A stretch of DNA of 64,000 nucleotides from Marinomonas sp. IMCC 4694. GTDB taxonomy: Bacteria; Pseudomonadota; Gammaproteobacteria; Pseudomonadales; Marinomonadaceae. Below, piece by piece: positions 51,295-60,044 of the stretch. Within the stretch, counting starts at the first letter, position 1. Each line of letters starts with the position of its first letter. Location of the stretch: assembly GCF_008122525.1 (NCBI RefSeq), contig NZ_VSRV01000001.1, positions 372,001-436,000 on the forward strand, given 5' to 3'. The notes beneath the pieces are model-generated. The model searched no databases, was not told where the DNA came from, and saw only the letters and a program-made list of their open reading frames with translations. The position numbers and the translations under genes were made by a program.

Positions 51295-52212
51295 ATGCGC
51301 CGATATATTCCATCATCCACTGCGCTAAAGTGTTTTGAAGCGTCGGTTCGGCATCTTAGCTTCACCAAAGCGGCCGAGGAGTTGCACCTTACTCAAAGTG
51401 CAGTGAGTCGACAAATTCGTAACCTCGAAGACTTTTTATCGCGAGATTTATTCATTCGTCTTAACAAGCGCTTAGTGCTCACTGGAACGGGCGCGGCTTA
51501 CTATAAAGAAGTCGTGCCCTTGCTGGACGGTATGGAAAACGCCTGTCTGAAAATGCTGCACCGCGAAGACGAAAAAACCACCTTAACCCTATCGGCTTTA
51601 CCAACTTTGGCGTCTTACTGGTTAATGCCCTTGTTGGCGGATTTTCAGCTTGAACATCCGCAATTTCAAATCAAAGTCCGTTCCCTTGACGATGCGGCAA
51701 AAATAGACCCTGAAAATATCGATATCATTCTGCATTATGGCGGCGATCATTGGCCTAGGGCGATTTCTCATCAGTTGATTAAAGAAAGTGTGATCGCGGT
51801 GTGCGCGCCGGCGTTGTTGCAGCGTATCGCTCGTTCATTAATAGACAATCCATCAATAGGTGAGTGGCAAGCCAAAGACGTGACTTTATTTCCGTTTCTG
51901 CATTTGTCATCACGTATGAATGCGTGGCCGGATTGGATGGTGTCTCAAGGGATGGAAAGTGGTTCCTTCGCTGGTGCCTCGTTTGCCCACTTTCATATGT
52001 TATTGGAAGCGGCGAAAAACAGTATGGGCATCGCTATTATACCGACTATATTGGCAGAGCGGAGCTTACAGTCGGGTGAACTGGTGGCACCTTTTGGCGG
52101 TGCCGTCTCTACGCCTCACGAATATCTACTGTCTTACCCAATAGATAAGGCCGATCTGGAACAGGTGGTGATTTTTCGGGATTGGTTGCTGGCCAAACGA
52201 AGCGCAATCTGA
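51295..52212 (+). CDS. GcvA-type LysR regulator
   Basis: 305 aa. N-terminal helix-turn-helix PSSTALKCFEASVRHLSFTKAAEELHLTQSAVSRQIRNLEDFL is GcvA-like, then a substrate domain. Shine-Dalgarno AAGG is five bases before the ATG. It follows amaA by 68 bases and is probably part of the lysine locus, giving that block two LysR genes. Target unknown; the name GcvA is used only for family resemblance. Confidence 0.87.
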   Translation: MRRYIPSSTALKCFEASVRHLSFTKAAEELHLTQSAVSRQIRNLEDFLSRDLFIRLNKRLVLTGTGAAYYKEVVPLLDGMENACLKMLHREDEKTTLTLSALPTLASYWLMPLLADFQLEHPQFQIKVRSLDDAAKIDPENIDIILHYGGDHWPRAISHQLIKESVIAVCAPALLQRIARSLIDNPSIGEWQAKDVTLFPFLHLSSRMNAWPDWMVSQGMESGSFAGASFAHFHMLLEAAKNSMGIAIIPTILAERSLQSGELVAPFGGAVSTPHEYLLSYPIDKADLEQVVIFRDWLLAKRSAI

Positions 52213-52252
52213 GTTGGAGTCGATGAAATTAATCGACACAATAGCGGCGCTG

Positions 52253-52273
52253 GCCTGTAATTAAATTACAGGC
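52253..52273. repeat. Palindrome between the LysR gene and gpmI
   Basis: GCCTGTAATT, A, AATTACAGGC: perfect 10-base arms around one centre base, 51 bases before the gpmI ATG. It may be the LysR-gene terminator or an operator in front of gpmI; no T run follows. Confidence 0.5.
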
Positions 52274-52323
52274 TTGTGGTAGTATCAAGCCATAATCATG
52301 ATCAATGTAAGGGATAAATTCAG

Positions 52324-53853
52324 ATGAACAAACAGACCACAGCGCTCTTTATTCTTGACGGATGGGGGTACAGCGAAACGTCTACGTCTAACGCCATTGC
52401 CGCGGCTAATACGCCTAATTGGGATGCGCTTTGGCAACATCATCCTCACGCGCTCATTAAAACCTCCGGGCTTGCTGTGGGGTTGCCGGAAGGGCAAATG
52501 GGTAATTCAGAAGTCGGCCACATGAATCTAGGGGCGGGTCGCGTTGTGTATCAAAACTTCACACGCATCGGCAAAGCCATTGACGACGGTACTTTTTTTG
52601 ACAACGCGGCGCTGGTTAATGCGGTAGACAAAGCCGTTGCCACTGGCAATGCAGTGCACATTTTAGGTCTTTTATCAGATGGTGGCGTTCACAGCCATCA
52701 TGAACAGATTATGGCGATGTGTGAGCTTGCGGTTAAACGGGGCGCCAAAGCGGTTTATGTGCACGGTTTTACGGACGGTCGTGACACGCCGCCGCGTTCG
52801 GCTCAAACACCGACGGCTGAGTTAGAAGCCAAATTGATTGAATTGGGCGTGGGTAAAATTGCCACCTTGACAGGCCGATACTACGCTATGGACCGAGACA
52901 ATCGCTGGGATCGTGTGCAAACCGCTTATGATGCGATTGTACTGGGCAAAGGTGAGTTTCAAGCAACGAGTGCGCAAGCCGCGATTCAAGCGGCTTATGA
53001 GCGTGATGAAAACGACGAATTTGTTAAAGCCACCGTGATTGGCGATTCTGCTCCTGTGCAAGAGGGGGATGCGATTATTTTTGCCAATTTCCGTCCTGAC
53101 CGTGCGCGCCAATTAACGCGCGCTTTTACGGATTCGCATTTTGAGGGTTTTCAGCGTTCTGCATTGCCGGTTTTATCGTCGTTTGTGACCTTTACAGAGT
53201 ACGCTTCTGATATCAAAGCCGATGTGGCGTTTCCGCCGATTGCCTTGAGCAACACCTTAGGGGAAGTGCTGGCGAGCCATGGTAAAAAGCAACTGCGCAT
53301 CGCAGAAACCGAAAAATACGCCCATGTGACGTTTTTCTTCAATGGTGGCGAAGAAGCCTTATTTGAAGGCGAAGAGCGTGAATTGATCCCTTCTCCTAAT
53401 GTCGCCACGTACGATTTGAAACCAGAAATGAGCGCCCCAGAAGTGACCGATAAGCTGGTGGAGGTGATCGAGGCGGGCCAATACGATGCGATCATTTGCA
53501 ATTTCGCCAATGGCGATATGGTGGGGCACAGCGGTATTTTCTCTGCGGCGGTTCAAGCCGTTGAGGCAGTGGACGCGTGTTTAGGTCGTATTATCAAAGC
53601 GCTAGAAAAGAACGGTGGGCAATGTCTCATAACGGCCGATCACGGCAACGTGGAACAAATGCTCAGTGATGATGGCTCACAGCCTTTGACATCTCATACT
53701 ATTGGCCCTGTGCCTCTCGTGTTGTTCTCTCCTGCGCCGGGTGTTGGCCTTAAAGAAGGGGCATTATGTGATTTAGCCCCTACCTTGTTAGACATGATGG
53801 GCATGCAAAAGCCTGTTGAAATGACGGGTGTGAGTTTGCTCACACGCGCATGA
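52324..53853 (+). CDS. gpmI: Phosphoglycerate mutase, cofactor-independent
   Basis: 509-aa Mn2+-dependent enzyme interconverting 3- and 2-phosphoglycerate. Metal residue D12 (LDGWGYSETS), active S62 (GQMGNSEVGHMNLGAG), and the phosphatase-domain motifs ADHGNVEQM and HTIGPVPLVLF. The leader codes VHGFTDGRDTPP and FANFRPDRARQLTRAF are also typical. Upstream of envC with seven bases between them, as in E. coli. Confidence 0.97.
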   Translation: MNKQTTALFILDGWGYSETSTSNAIAAANTPNWDALWQHHPHALIKTSGLAVGLPEGQMGNSEVGHMNLGAGRVVYQNFTRIGKAIDDGTFFDNAALVNAVDKAVATGNAVHILGLLSDGGVHSHHEQIMAMCELAVKRGAKAVYVHGFTDGRDTPPRSAQTPTAELEAKLIELGVGKIATLTGRYYAMDRDNRWDRVQTAYDAIVLGKGEFQATSAQAAIQAAYERDENDEFVKATVIGDSAPVQEGDAIIFANFRPDRARQLTRAFTDSHFEGFQRSALPVLSSFVTFTEYASDIKADVAFPPIALSNTLGEVLASHGKKQLRIAETEKYAHVTFFFNGGEEALFEGEERELIPSPNVATYDLKPEMSAPEVTDKLVEVIEAGQYDAIICNFANGDMVGHSGIFSAAVQAVEAVDACLGRIIKALEKNGGQCLITADHGNVEQMLSDDGSQPLTSHTIGPVPLVLFSPAPGVGLKEGALCDLAPTLLDMMGMQKPVEMTGVSLLTRA

Positions 53854-53860
53854 GGCGAGC

Positions 53861-55000
53861 ATGACGTTATTCTTTCGTTGCCTTTTGTTGAATGTGTTCT
53901 TGCTGTCCAGCGTATGCTGGTCTGCAGGCGCGCCGCAGACGCCAGAAGAAGCCAAGCAACAGATTGAGACCTTGCAAAAAGATCTGCAAAAGTTAAACAG
54001 CTGGTTGAAGGATCTCAAGTCTGAACGGTCTGGGGTGGAGCAACAGCTTGAAATCAAAGAAAAAGACATTCAGCAGCTGCTTAAAAAAATCCAAAACACT
54101 CAAGACAGTCTTAAAAAAGGTGAGGCGCAGCTGGGGGTGTTAAGAGTCCAGCAGCGTTCACTTCAATTAAGCATTCAACAACAAAATGAACAAATAGCCG
54201 CCCAATTAAGGGCGGTTTATCGTTCTGGCAATGAAGAAAGCGTGAAGCTTTTATTGAACGGTGATGGTTCAGAAGAAGCGGAACGTTTGGTGCAATACAA
54301 TCGTTACTTTTCCAATGCTAGGCAGTCATTGATAAATGGCTTTATCAATGATGTCGGTGATCTCAATCTGGTCGAAAAAAGCATTCGCAGCCATCGCGCT
54401 CAGCAAGCAAAAGAAGAAGTAGAGCTAAAAGCCGAGCGAGCTCGGCTGAGCCATCAACAAGCAGAGCGCCGTGACGTATTAGCGAAGCTCGATAAAGACT
54501 TGGCCAGTGGCGATAAGCGTTCTAAGCAATTATTGCAAGATCAGCAAGATCTGCAAACGATGTTGCAACGTTTAGAAGAGGCGCTGGCAGACATCCAGAT
54601 CCCAGATCAAGATGTGCCCTTTTCGTCGCAACGGGGAAAGTTAGTTCGGCCGTTAAACAAGGTGTCGGCCCTGTCGTCAAATGGCAGCATTAATCTGGGT
54701 GGTGTGACGCTGCAAGCCAAAGAAGGAGAAGCCGTAAAGGCCATTTTTTCGGGTCGAGTGGTGTTTTCTGATTGGATGCGAGGGTTTGGCTTTTTACTTA
54801 TTTTAGACCACGGTGATGGCTACATGTCATTATACGGTTACAATCAAAGCTTATTAAAAGAAGTGGGTGAATGGGTGCGTGCAAACGACGCCGTCGCCAC
54901 CGTTGGTAGTACAGGAGGTCGCCCCGATGCCGCTTTATTCTTTGCTATACGTCACAATGGTACCCCACTGAAGCCATTAGCGTGGGTCGAAGCTGGCTAA
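53861..55000 (+). CDS. envC: EnvC: amidase activator with LytM domain
   Basis: 379 aa. Signal peptide (LLLNVFLLSSVCWSAGAPQ), long coiled coil (about 25-240), then a degenerate M23/LytM domain (GGVTLQAKEGEAVKAIFSGRVVFSDWMRGFGFLLILDHGDGYMSLYGYNQSLL). The active M23 histidines are missing (LYGYN and FFAIRHN in place of HxH patterns), as in E. coli EnvC, which activates the AmiA/AmiB amidases at the septum without cutting. Between gpmI and ctpA. Confidence 0.94.
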   Translation: MTLFFRCLLLNVFLLSSVCWSAGAPQTPEEAKQQIETLQKDLQKLNSWLKDLKSERSGVEQQLEIKEKDIQQLLKKIQNTQDSLKKGEAQLGVLRVQQRSLQLSIQQQNEQIAAQLRAVYRSGNEESVKLLLNGDGSEEAERLVQYNRYFSNARQSLINGFINDVGDLNLVEKSIRSHRAQQAKEEVELKAERARLSHQQAERRDVLAKLDKDLASGDKRSKQLLQDQQDLQTMLQRLEEALADIQIPDQDVPFSSQRGKLVRPLNKVSALSSNGSINLGGVTLQAKEGEAVKAIFSGRVVFSDWMRGFGFLLILDHGDGYMSLYGYNQSLLKEVGEWVRANDAVATVGSTGGRPDAALFFAIRHNGTPLKPLAWVEAG

Positions 55001-55082
55001 TTTATACAGTAAGCAGAATGCGCGGGCACATGTCGCGGGTACACGCAGAGTAGCGGACACATAAAAACGAATAAGGGTGAAT

Positions 55083-56360
55083 ATGATCAAGTTTTTGCGT
55101 CAGAGAATGGTGGTTATTTGTTTGGTATTACTGCCTCAGTCTGCTTTGTATGCCGACGGGCTAGAAAAACCGGCGTTGCCCACAGCGGAAATCCAGTCAT
55201 TTGTTGAAGCCTTTGAAACCATCCGTGAGGGGTATGTGGAGGTGCTGTCCGATGAGGACATTCTCAACAAAGCGCTGAAAGGCATGGTGTCCGGTCTTGA
55301 TCCGCATTCTGAATATTTTACGAAAAGTGAATTGGTCGATTTCAATGAGCTGACGTCCGGCCAATATGCGGGCATCGGTGTTGAGGTTGAAATAAAAGAC
55401 AAACGTCTTACCATTATAACGCCCATTGATGGCTCTGCGGCGGCGCAAGCGGGTGTGGTTGCTGGTGATGTGATCATTAAAATCGATAACACATTTATTT
55501 CCGATTTGGGTATGCAAGATATTGTCACTTTGATGAGAGGTGACATTGGTTCTGTTGTTACCTTAGACATTGATCGCAATGGAGAAGTTAAGCGCTATGA
55601 ACTGACTCGTGGACTCATAGAGGACAACAGCGTCACGGCAAAATGGTTAGGCGATGGCATTGCTTATTTTCGATTGAGTCAATTTCAAAGCGATAGCAGT
55701 GAAGAGTTTTATCAAGCCATTGAAACGCTTAAAAAAGAAAGCGCTATCAAAGGGGTTGTGTTGGACTTAAGGAACAACCCCGGTGGTATTTTGCAAAGCG
55801 CTGTTGGTGTCGTAGATGCCTTCATTGATGAAGGCATTATTGTTTACACCAGTGGTCGTCACGAAATATCAAAGAGCCAATTTACGGCAACAGAAACCAA
55901 TACGAAACTGGCCAATGTGCCGCTTGTGTTATTGGTCAACGAGGGGTCGGCGTCGGCGTCAGAAATTGTCGCTGGGGCGTTGCAAGATCACCAGCGAGCC
56001 GTCATCATGGGAACAGAAACCTTTGGTAAAGGGTCTGTACAAACGATAGTGCCCTTGTCCAATGGGGATGCGGTGAAATTAACCACGGCCTTGTATTTTA
56101 CCCCCAATGGCCGCTCTATTCAGGCGCAAGGGATTACCCCTGATATCACCGTACCTCAAGCGACATTAACGTTTGAAAAAGGCGCGTTTTTTGTTAAGGA
56201 AGCCGAGTTAAAAGGACACCTTGGTAATGGGACCGGTGGAGTAGAGCGAACCAGTGCTGATGTTCAATCAGACATTGGCGAATTGGCAAAAACAGATTTC
56301 CAGTTGTTTCAGGCGGTCACCATGTTAAAGGCGCTGCCGAAACTCCATCAGAAACCGTAA
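55083..56360 (+). CDS. ctpA: Carboxy-terminal processing protease (S41)
   Basis: About 425 aa. Signal peptide, N-terminal helix, PDZ domain (about 95-165, YAGIGVEVEIKDKRLTIITPIDGSAAAQAGVVAGDVIIKID), and the S41 protease domain (VVLDLRNNPGGIL; catalytic Ser in NEGSASASEIVAG, Lys in GTETFGKGSVQT). Periplasmic. The ATG at 55083 has AAGG six bases upstream; a GTG at 55077 is two codons earlier. EnvC-CtpA-YibQ is a common arrangement. Confidence 0.94.
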   Translation: MIKFLRQRMVVICLVLLPQSALYADGLEKPALPTAEIQSFVEAFETIREGYVEVLSDEDILNKALKGMVSGLDPHSEYFTKSELVDFNELTSGQYAGIGVEVEIKDKRLTIITPIDGSAAAQAGVVAGDVIIKIDNTFISDLGMQDIVTLMRGDIGSVVTLDIDRNGEVKRYELTRGLIEDNSVTAKWLGDGIAYFRLSQFQSDSSEEFYQAIETLKKESAIKGVVLDLRNNPGGILQSAVGVVDAFIDEGIIVYTSGRHEISKSQFTATETNTKLANVPLVLLVNEGSASASEIVAGALQDHQRAVIMGTETFGKGSVQTIVPLSNGDAVKLTTALYFTPNGRSIQAQGITPDITVPQATLTFEKGAFFVKEAELKGHLGNGTGGVERTSADVQSDIGELAKTDFQLFQAVTMLKALPKLHQKP

Positions 56361-56367
56361 TGTATGT

Positions 56368-57429
56368 TTGGTAAAGCGCGTGCTCACTATTAATAAAATC
56401 TATGTATGGGTATTTTTCCTACTGGTGTTCTCACAGGGGGCGAACGCATCCGACGACTTCAAAGATCTGTCTAGCGCCACTCCAGTGATGTTTATGATTC
56501 AGCAGGCGTCGCCTTTGTCACTGGGTCCTGTCTTAAATGTCGCCCAACCTGCCCCTTGGGAAGCCCCCCTTATTTCACCGTATCGGACTGAAACCATCGC
56601 CTCGCCTGGGCCCATGATTATGCCGGCTATCGAGATTTTTGCTCCGACTCTAGTGGGCCGTGATCAGCAAAATAATCAACCAAAAAACCGTGAGAGGATT
56701 GAGCCGTCGACGATTTCAGAGCTTGATAAGCGACCTCATCTCCCCACAATAGCCATCTTGATAGACGATTTAGGATACAGCCGCCAAGGCATGAATGCGT
56801 CTTTGGCACTCCCTGTTGAGGTGGCGTTGGCGATTTTGCCGAGCACACCGTTTGCCTTGCAAACAGCACGCACAGCGCAGCAACAAAAACGTATGACCCT
56901 ATTGCACGCCCCAATGGAAAATCAGCGAGCGTTAAAGCTTGGCCCTGGGGGATTATACGCAGCGATGTCTGAGCATGAATTAAAAGCTATGTTAAATGAG
57001 AGTTTAGACAGTTTGCCAGGCATTCAAGGCGCCAACAATCACATGGGCAGCTTGTTAACCACGAACGCACAGTCAATGAAATGGGTGATGGAGGTGCTAC
57101 AGGGTCGCTCAATGTTTTTTATTGACAGCTTGACCAGTCCAGACAGTGTCGCGAGGCGCACCGCAGAGGAATACGGATTAAAAACCGTGAGTCGAGATGT
57201 CTTCTTGGATAACCTTCGCACCGAACAAGCCATTGATAAGCAGTTCACACGCTTGTTAAAGCTGGCACGGCGTCATGGCAGTGCGTTGGCCATTGGTCAC
57301 CCTTATGCCGAAACCACTCGCTATTTAAGCAAACGCTTGGCCCGAATGGAAAACGATGGGGTTCGTCTTGTGCCACTTTCTTCTGTGTTGGCCGTCAGAG
57401 CGAATAAAGCGTTAGTCGAATCTCAATAA
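56368..57429 (+). CDS. yibQ: YibQ: divergent polysaccharide deacetylase
   Basis: 353 aa with signal peptide (KIYVWVFFLLVFSQGANA) and a proline-rich linker, then the divergent deacetylase domain: PTIAILIDDLGYSRQGM, LLHAPMENQ, GANNHMGSLLTTN, FFIDSLTSPDSVA, AIGHPYAET. These give the Asp/His set characteristic of the family. Periplasmic; function unproved. The start is unclear: the TTG at 56368 has no Shine-Dalgarno sequence and a GTG at 56380 is the alternative. Only seven bases after ctpA. Confidence 0.87.
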   Translation: MVKRVLTINKIYVWVFFLLVFSQGANASDDFKDLSSATPVMFMIQQASPLSLGPVLNVAQPAPWEAPLISPYRTETIASPGPMIMPAIEIFAPTLVGRDQQNNQPKNRERIEPSTISELDKRPHLPTIAILIDDLGYSRQGMNASLALPVEVALAILPSTPFALQTARTAQQQKRMTLLHAPMENQRALKLGPGGLYAAMSEHELKAMLNESLDSLPGIQGANNHMGSLLTTNAQSMKWVMEVLQGRSMFFIDSLTSPDSVARRTAEEYGLKTVSRDVFLDNLRTEQAIDKQFTRLLKLARRHGSALAIGHPYAETTRYLSKRLARMENDGVRLVPLSSVLAVRANKALVESQ

Positions 57430-57828
57430 TCGGGCTCGCTAGTTATGCCAGAGCTTTTTGATAAAAAAGCGGATCATTTGCTAATTTATTCTTGCCAAAT
57501 TTGTACTACATTACACAGATAGAAAAGCAACGTAGCAGAAACGCTGTTTAATGATGCTCTTCCATGACGCTCTTCCTCTCTTATTTTGTTTACCCGATTG
57601 TGCCAAGCATTTCTCCTGTCACTTCCTCTCAAACCATGATCAGTGAAAGTTACTGTATTGACAATTTTTTTAGTGTAAAATGCTGTTTGAATCGACAACG
57701 GCAGGATTTTATATGCACTATTTAGATTATTTGCATTATTTTTGCGCACTACTATTGACCAACGTTTAGTCTGATATTACTGTGTACCCTTACAAAGATG
57801 CACATTTTTTGAATAGTTACAGTGGAAG
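57430..57828. other. Intergenic region between yibQ and livJ
   Basis: About 400 bases with no credible gene. It is AT-rich; a TTGACA at 57658-57663 is followed by TAAAAT only 12 bases later, too close for a normal promoter. The regulatory signals of livJ lie just downstream (57829-57883). Confidence 0.45.
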
Positions 57829-57872
57829 TTCCATAATTTGTGCCTTTTATTGAGTGGGTTGTAATTATGGAA
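57829..57872. promoter_or_regulatory. Inverted repeat upstream of livJ
   Basis: TTCCATAATT and AATTATGGAA are perfect 10-base arms 24 bases apart; the right arm overlaps the -24 box of the sigma-54-like promoter. Possible regulator operator or DNA loop site. Confidence 0.5.
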
Positions 57873-57883
57873 CACTTCTTGCT
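57868..57883 (+). promoter_or_regulatory. Sigma-54-like promoter of livJ
   Basis: TGGAACACTTCTTGCT matches TGGCACGNNNNTTGCW: GG at 57869-57870 and GC at 57881-57882 are spaced exactly ten bases, with a few changes elsewhere. It lies about 45 bases before the livJ ATG. Sigma-54 control would fit nitrogen-regulated amino-acid uptake. Confidence 0.55.
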
Positions 57884-57928
57884 TTTGAATAATAACGATA
57901 AAACACAAAACGAGTAGAGGCTTTTCTT

Positions 57929-59041
57929 ATGTCAAATGCGGTTATTAAAAAAACATTACTATCTCTCGCCATCGCGGGTGCGGTGACAGTGGCTCAGGCT
58001 GACGTCGTCATTGGTGTCGCGGGTCCTCATACTGGTGCTTATGCGGCATTCGGTGAGCAGTTGTGGAAAGGGGCTGAGAAAGCAGCCGCGGACATCAACG
58101 CTGCAGGCGGTTTAAATGGTGAAATGATCAAGCTTGTAAAAGCAGACGATGCGTGTGAGCCAAAACAAGCCGTGTCCATTGCCAACCGTTTGGTTGATTC
58201 CGATGGTGCTGTCGCGGTAGTAGGGCATTTCTGTTCTTCTTCTTCTATCCCAGCATCACGCATTTATGAAGAAGCGGGTGTGCTTATGGTAACCCCTGCC
58301 TCGACTAACCCAACGCTAACAGACCAAGGTTTGCCAAACGTTTTCCGTGTATGTGGTCGTGATGACCAACAAGGTGATGTTGCGGCCAGCTACATTGTTG
58401 ATACGCTAAAAGCGAAACGTGTTGCCGTTATTCATGATAAAGACACGTATGGTAAAGGCCTTGCTGATGCTACCAAAGCGACATTAAACGCTTACGGCGT
58501 GAAAGAAGTCATGTACGAAGGTCTGACACGCGGTGAAAAAGATTTCAACGCGGTAATCACTAAAATCCGTTCAGTAGACGCCGATGTTGTGTATTTCGGT
58601 GGCCTTCACTCAGAAGCCGGCCCTTTAGTTCGTCAGCTACGTGAACAAGGTTCGAAAGCCATCTTCATTTCTGGTGACGGTATCGTTTCTGATGAGTTCG
58701 TTTCTGTTGCGGGTTCTCCAGCATACGTAGATGGCGTGTTGATGACGTTTGGTGCGCCGCCAGCGTCTTACCCAGCAGGTAAGAAAATTGTCCAAGAGTT
58801 CCGTGATAGTGGTTACGAGCCAGAAGGTTACACTTTGTATTCTTATACTGCGATGCAAGTGGTTGCGGCTGCCTTGTCTAATAACAACTTAGATCCTGTA
58901 AAAGGCGCTGAATGGTTGATGTCTCATTCTGTTAATACCGTAATGGGTAAGAAAGACTTTGATGACAAAGGTGACTTGACTGTATCCGATTACGTTATGT
59001 ACGAATGGAACGCTCAAGGCAAATATAACCCAGTAAACTAA
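57929..59041 (+). CDS. livJ: Branched-chain amino-acid ABC transporter binding protein
   Basis: 370 aa periplasmic LIV-type protein; signal peptide with cleavage after TVAQA, mature start DVVIGVAGPHTGAYAAFGEQLWKGAEKAAADINAAGGLNGEMIKLV, which is diagnostic. Asp/Ser/Thr ligands of the amino-acid site lie in the FCSSSSIPASRIYEEAGVLMVTPASTNPTLT segment. AGAGG stands eight bases before the ATG. First gene of livJHMGF; a hairpin separates it from livH. Confidence 0.94.
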   Translation: MSNAVIKKTLLSLAIAGAVTVAQADVVIGVAGPHTGAYAAFGEQLWKGAEKAAADINAAGGLNGEMIKLVKADDACEPKQAVSIANRLVDSDGAVAVVGHFCSSSSIPASRIYEEAGVLMVTPASTNPTLTDQGLPNVFRVCGRDDQQGDVAASYIVDTLKAKRVAVIHDKDTYGKGLADATKATLNAYGVKEVMYEGLTRGEKDFNAVITKIRSVDADVVYFGGLHSEAGPLVRQLREQGSKAIFISGDGIVSDEFVSVAGSPAYVDGVLMTFGAPPASYPAGKKIVQEFRDSGYEPEGYTLYSYTAMQVVAAALSNNNLDPVKGAEWLMSHSVNTVMGKKDFDDKGDLTVSDYVMYEWNAQGKYNPVN

Positions 59042-59061
59042 AAATCAGTTAATCGACTTCA

Positions 59062-59097
59062 CTTGTTTATCTGCCTACGGATAGGTAGATAAACAAG
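59062..59097 (+). terminator. Hairpin between livJ and livH
   Basis: CTTGTTTATCTGCCTA / TAGGTAGATAAACAAG with a four-base loop (one mismatch) followed by CCCTCTCTTTTTT. Expected to cut transcription after livJ, leaving lower expression of the permease genes. Confidence 0.75.
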
Positions 59098-59132
59098 CCC
59101 TCTCTTTTTTAAATCCTTCACGAGGTCTTACG

Positions 59133-60044
59133 ATGGATATCGTTCTCCAGCAGTTGGTAAACGGTCTTACCCTTGGTTCTGTTTATGGACTCATTGCGAT
59201 CGGTTACACCATGGTGTACGGCATTATTGGCATGATTAACTTCGCTCACGGCGACGTTTATATGGTGTCTGCTTATATCACCGCGATTGCTATTGCCTTA
59301 CTTACTTTTTTTGGCATCGAGTCTTTTCCAATTATTATTATCGGCACGTTATTCTTAACCGTGGCGGTTACAGGCGCCTACGGCTGGGTTATTGAGCGTA
59401 TTGCCTATCGCCCACTACGAAATTCTAGTCGCTTATCCGTGTTGATTTCAGCGATTGGTATGTCTCTTATTTTACAAAACTATGTGCAGTTAAGTCAGGG
59501 GGCAAACCAGCAAGGTGTACCAACTCTTTTAACGGGGGCCATTCGCTTCACTGTGGGTGACGGTTTTGTGCAAATTACTTACATGAAATTGCTTATTCTG
59601 TTTATTTCTTTATTAGGAATGGGTGTGTTGACGTACGTTATCCAAAAAACAAAACTGGGCCGCATGTGTCGTGCGACTCAGCAAGACCGTAAAATGGCGT
59701 CTATTTTGGGTATTGATACGGATAAAGTTATTTCTACCGTATTTGTTATCGGTGCCATGATGGCCGCATTAGCCGGCGTCTTGATTACACTTGACTACGG
59801 TGCGTTTGATTTCTACGTTGGCTTTATTATCGGTATTAAAGCGTTTACGGCCGCTGTATTGGGCGGCATTGGTTCCTTGCCAGGTGCCATGTTAGGTGGA
59901 TTGATCCTTGGGTTATCCGAAGCACTGTTTGCAGGCTTAATCAGTTCTGATTATAAAGATGTCTTCTCATTCTCTTTATTAGTGCTCATTTTGGTTATTC
60001 GCCCAAGTGGCCTTCTAGGCAAACCTGAAGTGGAGAAAGTTTAA
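59133..60044 (+). CDS. livH: Branched-chain amino-acid ABC transporter permease LivH
   Basis: 303 aa, about eight hydrophobic helices. LVNGLTLGSVYGLIAIGYTMVYGIIGMINFAHGDVYM and FTAAVLGGIGSLPGAMLGGLILGLSEALFAGLISSDYKDVFSF match LivH. Permease of the LIV ABC importer. GAGG precedes the ATG by nine bases; livM starts directly after its stop codon. Confidence 0.95.
   Translation: MDIVLQQLVNGLTLGSVYGLIAIGYTMVYGIIGMINFAHGDVYMVSAYITAIAIALLTFFGIESFPIIIIGTLFLTVAVTGAYGWVIERIAYRPLRNSSRLSVLISAIGMSLILQNYVQLSQGANQQGVPTLLTGAIRFTVGDGFVQITYMKLLILFISLLGMGVLTYVIQKTKLGRMCRATQQDRKMASILGIDTDKVISTVFVIGAMMAALAGVLITLDYGAFDFYVGFIIGIKAFTAAVLGGIGSLPGAMLGGLILGLSEALFAGLISSDYKDVFSFSLLVLILVIRPSGLLGKPEVEKV

Noticed and set aside
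53861..55000. EnvC as an active M23 endopeptidase
   Set aside because: The catalytic histidine motifs are replaced, so it should activate amidases rather than cut peptidoglycan.
57658..57681. TTGACA with TAAAAT as a livJ promoter
   Set aside because: Spacing is 12 bases, too short for sigma-70, and it lies about 250 bases from livJ; the sigma-54-like site is better placed.
57486..57749. 87-codon minus-strand frame between yibQ and livJ
   Set aside because: No recognisable pattern, low-complexity basic residues and no Shine-Dalgarno sequence; treated as noise.
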